Below are positions 57,801 to 64,000 of a DNA stretch of 64,000 bases, in pieces. The DNA lies in assembly GCF_014359905.1 (NCBI RefSeq), contig NZ_JACIYP010000005.1, forward strand, positions 48,493-112,492, read 5' to 3'. The notes below the pieces were generated by a model that worked only from the letters and a program-made list of their open reading frames with translations, did no database searches and was not told where the DNA came from. Source of the stretch: Hoeflea sp. Lineage in GTDB: Bacteria; Pseudomonadota; Alphaproteobacteria; Rhizobiales; Rhizobiaceae. Position numbers and translations under genes: made by a program. How positions within the stretch are numbered: position 1 is the stretch's first letter; every line of letters starts with the position of its first letter.

Positions 57801-58160
57801 ATGACATTACCGCACATAAAAGCCGACATGGATCAGGAAGAGTTGAATGTACTCATGGTCCAGGCGCGCAAGGCCAGCGACCTGTTGAAGTCGCTCAGCC
57901 ATGAAACGCGTTTGATGATCCTGTGCATTTTGTCGGAAGGCGAGAAATCGGTCTCGGAACTGGAGGAAATCCTCGCCATGCCGCAGGCGGCGGTGTCGCA
58001 GCAGCTGGCACGCCTGCGTCTCGACGGGCTTGTCGACACCAGGCGCGAAGGCCGGATGATCTACTATTCGATCATCAATCACGAAGTCTCATCCGTGATC
58101 GGGACACTTTACACACTGTTTTGCGCGCCGGTGCGCGAGCCTGCAGAACCGGCAGAGTAG
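57801..58160 (+). CDS. ArsR-family transcriptional regulator
   Basis: The 119-aa winged-helix protein reads ASDLLKSLSHETRLMILCIL, then VSELEEILAMPQAAVSQQLA (recognition helix), then LVDTRREGRMIYYSIINHEV. It resembles the NolR/BigR-like branch of rhizobial ArsR proteins rather than metal-binding types, since there is no CxC pair in the recognition helix. It stands alone before a strong terminator. Its targets are not evident. Confidence 0.88.
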   Translation: MTLPHIKADMDQEELNVLMVQARKASDLLKSLSHETRLMILCILSEGEKSVSELEEILAMPQAAVSQQLARLRLDGLVDTRREGRMIYYSIINHEVSSVIGTLYTLFCAPVREPAEPAE

Positions 58161-58186
58161 CCTCGCCAGATCTCCACAAGCAAAAA

Positions 58187-58218
58187 GCCGGTCAGGGATT
58201 GCCTGACCGGCTTTTTTT
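58187..58218. terminator. Bidirectional intrinsic terminator between arsR and hemA
   Basis: A perfect 10-base stem GCCGGTCAGG (58187-58196) / CCTGACCGGC (58202-58211) with a five-base loop is followed by seven T on the plus strand and preceded by AAAAA, which gives a T run on the minus strand. It can therefore stop both the ArsR transcript and the convergent hemA transcript. Confidence 0.93.
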
Positions 58219-58253
58219 GACTGGCCGATCCCGAGACCGGGATCTTCAGAATA

Positions 58254-59471
58254 TCAGGCGACCGCGCGCGCCAGGGCGCACTGTGACCACAATTCGCTCA
58301 AGGCGCCCGCCAGATGTTCGATATCGCCGTCCGAATGCATCGGCGTCGGCGTGATGCGCAGACGCTCGGTCTTGACCGGAACCGTCGGGTAATTGATCGG
58401 CTGCACATAGATGCCGTGCTGATCCATCAGCACATCGGAAATCCATTTGCATTTCGAGGCGTTGCCCACCATCACCGGCACGATGTGGCTCGGGTTGGGC
58501 ATGTGCGGAATGCCGTGGGCATCGAGCGCCCGGCGCACCTTTGCCACGGCATCCTGGTGCCGGCGGCGCTCCAGCTGGCTTGCCTTGAGATGGCGGATCG
58601 ATGCGGCGGCGCCTGCGGCCAGCGAGGGCGGCAAGGCGGTGGTGAAGATGAAGCCCGAGGCAAAGCTGCGGACAAAATCGCACAGCGCGCGGGTTCCGGT
58701 GATGTAGCCGCCCATGACGCCAAAGGCCTTTCCGAGCGTGCCTTCGATCACCGTCAGGCGATGCATGATGCCCTCGCGTTCGGCAATGCCGCCGCCGCGC
58801 GGACCGTACATGCCCACGGCGTGGACCTCATCAAGATAGGTCATGGCGCCGAATTCATCGGCCACATCGCAAAGCGCGGCGATCGGGGCGATGTCGCCAT
58901 CCATAGAATAGACGCTTTCAAAGGCCACCATTTTCGGCGCAGCCGGATCATCGAGCGCCATCATGCGGCGCAGATCCTGCGGGTCATTGTGCTTGAACAC
59001 GCGCTTTTCACAACGGGAATGGCGAATGCCTTCGATCATGGATGCGTGGTTGAGCGCGTCGGAATAGACGATCAGACCGGGGATCTTGCCGGCAAGCGTT
59101 CCGAGCGCCGCCCAGTTGGAGACATAGCCTGATGTGAAGATCAGCGCGTCTTCCTTGCCGTGCAGATCGGCAAGTTCACGCTCAAGCAGCACATGATAAT
59201 GATTCGTGCCGGAGATGTTGCGGGTGCCGCCGGCGCCTGCGCCACAGCGGTCGATGGCCTCCTTCATGGCGCCCGTAACCAGCGGGTTCTGGCCCATGCC
59301 CAGATAGTCGTTGGAACACCAGACCGTTACGTCCTGGGTCGTACCGTCGGCGCGATAGCGTGTTGCCCGCGGAAAACCACCGGCATGGCGCTCGATATCG
59401 GCAAAAACCCGGTAATTGCCGGCTTCGTGCAGACCACCCAGCTTCTCCTCGAAGAACGCTTCAAAATCCAT
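58254..59471 (-). CDS. hemA: 5-aminolevulinate synthase
   Basis: The 405-aa PLP enzyme condenses glycine and succinyl-CoA to 5-aminolevulinate, the first step of haem synthesis in alphaproteobacteria. The PLP lysine is Lys248 in [32 protein letters not shown] and [18 protein letters not shown] are family segments. The start at 59471 ([11 protein letters not shown]) is the conserved N-terminus. A direct repeat lies in its upstream region. The terminator at 58187 follows. Confidence 0.97.
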   Translation of the reverse strand: MDFEAFFEEKLGGLHEAGNYRVFADIERHAGGFPRATRYRADGTTQDVTVWCSNDYLGMGQNPLVTGAMKEAIDRCGAGAGGTRNISGTNHYHVLLERELADLHGKEDALIFTSGYVSNWAALGTLAGKIPGLIVYSDALNHASMIEGIRHSRCEKRVFKHNDPQDLRRMMALDDPAAPKMVAFESVYSMDGDIAPIAALCDVADEFGAMTYLDEVHAVGMYGPRGGGIAEREGIMHRLTVIEGTLGKAFGVMGGYITGTRALCDFVRSFASGFIFTTALPPSLAAGAAASIRHLKASQLERRRHQDAVAKVRRALDAHGIPHMPNPSHIVPVMVGNASKCKWISDVLMDQHGIYVQPINYPTVPVKTERLRITPTPMHSDGDIEHLAGALSELWSQCALARAVA

Positions 59472-59591
59472 GGTATTCTTCCTATGTGTCCCAAACAAGA
59501 TGCGAAACTATCCACCCCGCGTCAACCCGGAAAAGGGTCTGGCGAATACCGGCAAAAGGTCGCATGCAGTCAACGGAGGGTCTTTGTCCTA

Positions 59592-59625
59592 TGTCAAATC
59601 GCGATAGAACTTGTCACATCGTGAT
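59592..59625. promoter_or_regulatory. Direct repeat upstream of hemA, candidate regulator site
   Basis: TGTCAAATCGCGAT (59592-59605) and TGTCACATCGTGAT (59612-59625) match at 12 of 14 positions and start exactly 20 bases apart, two helical turns. On the minus strand, the hemA direction, the copy nearer the gene contains TTGACA, which could be a -35 hexamer. They are 120 to 155 bases before the hemA start. The binding factor is unknown. Confidence 0.5.
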
Positions 59626-59661
59626 CCGGCCGATGGATCACCCCACCCGCCGGATCCGTGA

Positions 59662-61035
59662 TCACAGATAGGTCGACCGCTCCAAGGGGGTGATTTCATT
59701 GTCGAATGCCTTGAGTTCCTCGCGCTTGATCTCCGCAAAGATCCGTTGGAGTTCCGCTCCGAACAGGCGGCGGATGAAATCGGACTGCTCGAAATCCTCG
59801 ATGGCGTCGTCCATGTCGTCCGACAATTGCGGAAGCGGCACGTTGTAGGCGTTGCCTTCCACCGCAGGCGGCGGCATTTTCGCGTTCTCGAGGCCTTCGA
59901 GCATGCCACCCAGGACACCGGCCAGCACGAAATAGGGATTGGCGTCGGCGCCCGACATGCGGTGCTCGAGCCGTCTCGCCTTGTCGTCGGAGGCCGGAAC
60001 CCGCACCACCACCGAGCGGTTGTTGCGACCCCAGGCGATTCGGGTCGGCGCGTAGGAACCCGGCTGCAGGCGGCGATAGCCGTTGAAGCCCGGAATATAG
60101 AGCAGCAGCGTATCCTTCAAGGTCTGCAACAACCCCGCCGCCGCATGCTGCAGCCGCAGATCGCCCGCCTCGCCCGAGAAGATGTTGTTGCCGTCCGCAT
60201 CCAGCACGCTGGCATGGACATGCATGCCGTTGCCCGGCCACTCCAGGAAGGGCTTGGCCATAAATGTCGCCCGCAGCCCGTGCTTGTGGGCGGATTCGGT
60301 GATCAGGCGGCGCAGCAGCACGGTGTCGTCGGCCGCCGCCATCGCATCGTCGCGATGCTTGAGATTGACCTCGAACTGTCCTGGCGCGGCTTCCTTGATG
60401 ATGGTGTCGATCGGCAGGCCCTGCGCGACGGCTGCCGCGCGGATCTCGGCAAACAGGTCGCTCTGGCCGCGCAATTCGGACAGCGAGTACATCTGCTGCT
60501 GGTCCGGACCAGGCCCCCGGTCCTTGCCCATGCGGCCCGAACGCTGGAACACGGCCGGATCGACCAGATAGAATTCGAGCTCGAACGCGGTCACCGGACG
60601 CAGGCCCAAAGCGGTGAAGCGGTCGACAATGGCCTGCAGCACATTGCGCGGATCATAGATGCAGGGCTCGCCCGTCTCGGTGTACATCGACATCAGCACC
60701 TGGGCCGACGGGCGCGGCGCCCAGGGTGCACGATTGATTCGCCCGGGAATCGCGCGGCAATAGCCGTCGATATCGCCGGTCTCGATATGAATTCCCGTGG
60801 ATTCGACCTCCCTGCCCCAGATGTCGAGCCCGAAGATCGACAAGGGCATGTTGATGCCTGGATAGCCGGCCTTGCCGAGCGCCTCGGTGGGTCCCCATTT
60901 GCCGCGCATCACGCCATTGATGTCCGGAATCAGGAAATCCACGGATTCGATATCGGGATTTTCGGCCAGAAACCGCTCGGCCTCTTCGTTGGTCGGGAGG
61001 GTTGCGTCTTTTTTATCCGTGGCGCTCTCGCGCAT
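59662..61035 (-). CDS. Glutamine synthetase family protein, probable gamma-glutamylpolyamine synthetase
   Basis: The 457-aa enzyme has the glutamine synthetase fold: DFLIPDINGVMRGKWGPTE near the N-terminus, then GNGMHVHASVLDADGNNIF and PGSYAPTRIAWGRNNRSVVV in the catalytic domain. It belongs to the PuuA-like group that glutamylates putrescine or related amines rather than ammonia. Divergence from a class III aminotransferase supports polyamine catabolism. The start at 61035 is preceded by AAGGTG. The exact amine is not known. Confidence 0.87.
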   Translation of the reverse strand: MRESATDKKDATLPTNEEAERFLAENPDIESVDFLIPDINGVMRGKWGPTEALGKAGYPGINMPLSIFGLDIWGREVESTGIHIETGDIDGYCRAIPGRINRAPWAPRPSAQVLMSMYTETGEPCIYDPRNVLQAIVDRFTALGLRPVTAFELEFYLVDPAVFQRSGRMGKDRGPGPDQQQMYSLSELRGQSDLFAEIRAAAVAQGLPIDTIIKEAAPGQFEVNLKHRDDAMAAADDTVLLRRLITESAHKHGLRATFMAKPFLEWPGNGMHVHASVLDADGNNIFSGEAGDLRLQHAAAGLLQTLKDTLLLYIPGFNGYRRLQPGSYAPTRIAWGRNNRSVVVRVPASDDKARRLEHRMSGADANPYFVLAGVLGGMLEGLENAKMPPPAVEGNAYNVPLPQLSDDMDDAIEDFEQSDFIRRLFGAELQRIFAEIKREELKAFDNEITPLERSTYL

Positions 61036-61288
61036 GATGTCACCTTGCCCCTTCAGGACTTTCAATTGCCGCACTGCCGCGCAAGCCGCCTCCGCAAGGA
61101 TATGGCTGGCGCTTGAGTGCCTCGAACCTGTTCCTATACATCATTGCACGAACGAATCCATTTGATCCCGTCAGGCATCAGGCGGAGAGTGCGGTGGTTG
61201 TCCGCGCGGAAAATTTGTGCACACACTCAAATAAAGGTCAAACCGATTTCCCTCGGGCCTCTGTCAAAAACCAGTCAGGACTAAATCA
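61036..61288. other. 253-base divergent intergenic region
   Basis: The region separates the glutamine-synthetase-like gene from the aminotransferase gene and holds two promoters. A symmetric element ATTTG-N10-CAAAT (61213-61232) might be a GntR- or PuuR-type operator, but its arms are short. Nothing else was recognised. Confidence 0.45.
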
Positions 61289-62677
61289 ATGCGTGTCAAT
61301 GTGTCTTCTCATGATCTCAAGGTGTCCGATCACAAGCACCATCTCCACCCTTTCACCGATCATGGCGCCCTTGGCGTTGACGAACGGCGGGTGATCTCCA
61401 AGGCGGACGGCGTGTGGCTTTGGGACACGGACGGCAATCGCATCATGGACGGGATGGCAGGACTGTGGTGCGTCAATGTCGGCCATGGCCGTCAGGAGAT
61501 CGTCGAGGCGGTGCGCGCGCAGATGAGCGAGCTCTCCTATTACAATACCTTCTTCAAGACCACGCATCCGCCGGTCATCGAACTCTCGGCGATGCTGGCC
61601 GACCTCGCCCCCGACCACATCAACATGGTGTTTTACGGGGGCTCCGGCTCGGACGCCAACGACACGATATTGCGGCTGGTGCGCACCTACTGGGCGCTGC
61701 AGGGCAAGGACAGCAAGAAAGTGGTGATCAGCCGCAAGAACGCCTATCACGGCTCCACCATCGCCGGCGCGTCGCTGGGCGGCATGGCCGCCATGCACAG
61801 CCAGGGCGGATTGCCGATCCCCGACATCCATCACATCGATCAGCCCTACTGGTTCGGTGAAGGCATGATGACCGACATGAGCGAGGACGAGTTCGGCCTG
61901 TGGGCGGCGCGCGAGCTTGAACGCGCCATCGAGGAGATCGGCGAGGAAAATATCGCCGCCTTCATCGCCGAACCGATCCAGGGCGCAGGCGGCGTCATCA
62001 TTCCGCCCGCAACCTACTGGCCCGAGGTCAAGCGCATTCTCGAAAGCCGCGACATCCTTTTCGTCTCCGACGAGGTCATCTGCGGTTTCGGCCGCACCGG
62101 AGAATGGTTCGGTTCCGGATATTACGACATGAAGCCCGACCTCATGGCAATCGCCAAGGGGCTGACATCGGGCTATCTGCCGATGGGGGGCGTGCTGGTG
62201 TCAGACGAGATCGCCGAAGTCCTGCATCGTGAGAACGTCGAATTCTACCACGGCTACACCTATTCCGGTCATCCCGCCTGCTGCGCGGCGGCCATAGCCA
62301 ATCTCACCATCATCAAGCGTGAAGGTCTGGTCGAGCGCGTCCGCGACCACATCGGCCCCTATTTTCACAAGCGCTGGACCGCGCTTGCCGATCACCCGAT
62401 GGTCGGCGAAGCCCGGATGGTGGGCATGTTCGGCGCGCTGGAACTGGTGCCCGATGAAAACGACCTGAAGAAACGCTTCGACAATGTCGGCAAGGTCGGC
62501 ACCATCACCCGCGACCATTCCTTCGCCAACGGACTGGTGATGCGCGCCGTGCGCGATTCGCTGATCATCTCCCCGCCGCTGACGATTACCGAGGAAGAGG
62601 TCGATGTGCTCATCGCGTCAGCGAAGAAGACACTCGATGCGGCCTGGGCCGATGTGCGCAAGCAGGGCCTCGCCTGA
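61289..62677 (+). CDS. Class III aminotransferase (putrescine/omega-amino acid:pyruvate type)
   Basis: The 462-aa PLP enzyme is an omega-transaminase. The PLP lysine lies in AIAKGLTSGYLPMGGV, and FVSDEVICGFGRTGEWFG carries the conserved Asp. The N-terminal HHLHPFTDHGALG is typical of polyamine or beta-alanine:pyruvate transaminases (SpuC-like). It would remove the amino group from putrescine or its derivatives, complementing the divergent glutamylpolyamine synthetase. A terminator hairpin follows. The exact substrate is inferred. Confidence 0.9.
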   Translation: MRVNVSSHDLKVSDHKHHLHPFTDHGALGVDERRVISKADGVWLWDTDGNRIMDGMAGLWCVNVGHGRQEIVEAVRAQMSELSYYNTFFKTTHPPVIELSAMLADLAPDHINMVFYGGSGSDANDTILRLVRTYWALQGKDSKKVVISRKNAYHGSTIAGASLGGMAAMHSQGGLPIPDIHHIDQPYWFGEGMMTDMSEDEFGLWAARELERAIEEIGEENIAAFIAEPIQGAGGVIIPPATYWPEVKRILESRDILFVSDEVICGFGRTGEWFGSGYYDMKPDLMAIAKGLTSGYLPMGGVLVSDEIAEVLHRENVEFYHGYTYSGHPACCAAAIANLTIIKREGLVERVRDHIGPYFHKRWTALADHPMVGEARMVGMFGALELVPDENDLKKRFDNVGKVGTITRDHSFANGLVMRAVRDSLIISPPLTITEEEVDVLIASAKKTLDAAWADVRKQGLA

Positions 62678-62710
62678 TCGCGCGCCGCATTAACCTTTAC
62701 GCTTAAGCTT

Positions 62711-62737
62711 AACGCCGGGTTATCAGACCCGGCGTTT
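62711..62737 (+). terminator. Intrinsic terminator after the aminotransferase gene
   Basis: AACGCCGGGT (62711-62720) and ACCCGGCGTT (62727-62736) form a perfect 10-base stem with a six-base loop. It is followed by TTCGGTTT, a short interrupted T tract. Located 34 bases after the aminotransferase stop codon, it probably ends that transcript. Confidence 0.75.
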
Positions 62738-62777
62738 CGGTTTGAGGTATGATCCGGTCACCTTCAAGGAGACCGAC

Positions 62778-63893
62778 GTGCGCGATGATCATCTGACGCC
62801 CCTGATGAGCCGAAGCAATGACCGGAACGGACTTCTGGACCTGTTGCGCTTTTCTGCGGCCATGATGGTGACGGCCTATCATCTTCTCTATCGCGGCGCG
62901 CGCGAGGGCGGCTATCTCGACCACTCCTTCGGCGCGACGGGCGATGCGATCACGCTCGGGTATCTGGGCGTGAACATGTTCTTCATGATTTCCGGATTCG
63001 TCATTATATGGTCGGCTTCGGGCCGTGACTGGTATGCGTTTTCCGTCAGCCGCCTGGCGCGGCTTTATCCGGCGCATCTGGTGGCGATGACCATCACCTT
63101 CCTGGTGATGGCATGGTGGGCCCAACCGCCCTTCATCACCGATTCCTCCCAGTGGCTGGCGAACCTGACCATGCTGGCGCCGTTGTTCGGCGAATCCTTC
63201 ATGGACGGCGCCTACTGGTCCATCGTCATCGAGCTGATATTCTATTTCTGGGTAGCTGCGGGCCTGTTCTCCGGCGTCCTGCCGCGCCATACCGAGATCG
63301 CCGTCACGGTGTGGATGGCGCTGATCGTCGTCAACAATCTTTTTGTCGGATCGCGCCCGGTCGAACTGGTGTTCCTCACCGAATATGGCGCCTATTTCGC
63401 CCTTGGCGCGATGGTGTGGCGCATGTCGTCGCTCGGCGCAAGCCCGTTGCGGCTGTTCCTGGCGGGCCTTGCGCTGGTGATGACATTCCATGCCGCCGAA
63501 ATTCAGCGGCTCGACTTCCTTGCCCGTCTCGGCGAAGGATCGTCGCCAGCCGATGTCGCGCTCGCCAATGGCTTCATTGTTGCGGTCTTCGTGCTGGCAG
63601 CAACCCTCGGCCGTCATGTCAGGGCCGGACCATGGATCCTGGCGCTGGGCGGAATCAGCTATCCGCTTTACCTGCTGCACCAGAATGCGGGCTACATCCT
63701 GATCAATTTCGCCGCGCCGACAATCGGCAAATGGAGCGCTGCCGCGCTTGCCATCATCCTGTCGCTGGCCGTGAGCTGGTGGATCTACCGGCACGTCGAG
63801 CCCGCCGGGCGCAAGATCATCCGAGCGGTGTTCCTGCCAGCCGCCCGTTTCCTGCCGCGAACCGTGAAGCGATACCCCGCGCCGGCCGAATAA
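62778..63893 (+). CDS. Acyltransferase-3 family membrane protein (OafA/YrhL-like)
   Basis: The 371-aa protein has about ten membrane segments and the conserved start NGLLDLLRFSAAMMVTAYHL with the catalytic His, followed by GVNMFFMISGFVIIWSAS and SRLARLYPAHLVAM. Members O-acylate polysaccharides or other surface glycans. The start is GTG at 62778, with AAGGAG at 62766-62771, six bases upstream; an earlier TTG gives no ribosome site. The gene ends 107 bases from the window end, where nothing more was seen. Confidence 0.9.
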   Translation: MRDDHLTPLMSRSNDRNGLLDLLRFSAAMMVTAYHLLYRGAREGGYLDHSFGATGDAITLGYLGVNMFFMISGFVIIWSASGRDWYAFSVSRLARLYPAHLVAMTITFLVMAWWAQPPFITDSSQWLANLTMLAPLFGESFMDGAYWSIVIELIFYFWVAAGLFSGVLPRHTEIAVTVWMALIVVNNLFVGSRPVELVFLTEYGAYFALGAMVWRMSSLGASPLRLFLAGLALVMTFHAAEIQRLDFLARLGEGSSPADVALANGFIVAVFVLAATLGRHVRAGPWILALGGISYPLYLLHQNAGYILINFAAPTIGKWSAAALAIILSLAVSWWIYRHVEPAGRKIIRAVFLPAARFLPRTVKRYPAPAE

Positions 63894-64000
63894 AGTCTGA
63901 AGGACGACGGGGATCGCAGACGCATGTCGCGCCCGGATGGCTTTATGTGAGCGATACCGTACATGCATCAACCAAAGAGGGGCGGCCCATGCAGCCGCCC

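Overview
The window is high-GC DNA from an alphaproteobacterium, most likely order Hyphomicrobiales (Rhizobiales), near Hoeflea, Rhizobium or Mesorhizobium. The evidence is the C4-pathway HemA (5-aminolevulinate synthase), a GlpSTPQV-type glycerol ABC operon, a ChvE-GguAB sugar transporter with a divergent GbpR-like LysR regulator, and the rlpA-dac-tmk-holB-metG-tatD housekeeping run. The genus is inference. No insertion sequence, prophage, CRISPR array or replication origin was seen. Nearly all DNA is coding, and most operons are tightly packed with 4-base stop/start overlaps.

Layout. 1-227: end of a [2Fe-2S] ferredoxin gene. 0.3-7.6 kb: LysR regulator and a soluble NAD-dependent molybdenum formate dehydrogenase operon (fdsG, fdsB, a small DUF4287 gene, fdsA, fdhD, fdsD). 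7.6-12.1 kb: accessory genes (GNAT, LysE exporter, thiopurine methyltransferase, LrgA/LrgB, DUF1062, YqaA). 12.2-14.7 kb: a decayed patch of three damaged genes (GFA enzyme, NADP reductase, SRPBCC protein) beside an intact ArsR gene, then a MarR gene; both regulators have palindromic operator candidates. 14.8-19.4 kb: DMT exporter, M32 carboxypeptidase, CaiB-type CoA transferase, a structured intergenic repeat and a YbaK protein.

19.4-27.4 kb: a minus-strand housekeeping block (MBL hydrolase, TatD, MetG, HolB, Tmk, D-Ala-D-Ala carboxypeptidase, RlpA, a small secreted protein). 27.6-29.8 kb: tRNA-Ser(UGA), a GNAT, a TetR remnant and a NYN/OST-HTH protein. 30.1-36.3 kb: glycerol-type ABC operon glpS-T-P-Q-(75-aa gene)-(DUF2160)-glpV. 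36.7-39.5 kb: a GGDEF diguanylate cyclase and two membrane proteins. 39.6-49.9 kb: ChvE-GguAB uptake plus an oxidative pentose/galactose pathway (sugar dehydrogenase, IlvD-type dehydratase, keto-deoxy acid dehydratase, alpha-ketoglutaric semialdehyde dehydrogenase), with GbpR divergent. 49.9-57.4 kb: penicillin-binding protein 1C coupled to a very large PAN/alpha-2-macroglobulin protein. 57.8-63.9 kb: ArsR regulator, hemA, a glutamine-synthetase-family gene divergent from a class III aminotransferase (probable polyamine catabolism), and an acyltransferase-3 membrane protein.

The gene sets fit a soil or marine heterotroph that oxidises formate, imports glycerol and sugars through ABC systems, and catabolises amines. 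The less ordinary observations are: the two glycerol-transporter ATPases carry complementary motif losses that predict one canonical and one degenerate ATP site; an uncharacterised 75-aa gene is coupled on both sides inside that operon; a DUF4287 gene sits inside the formate dehydrogenase operon; and several operator-like palindromes are sharply defined.
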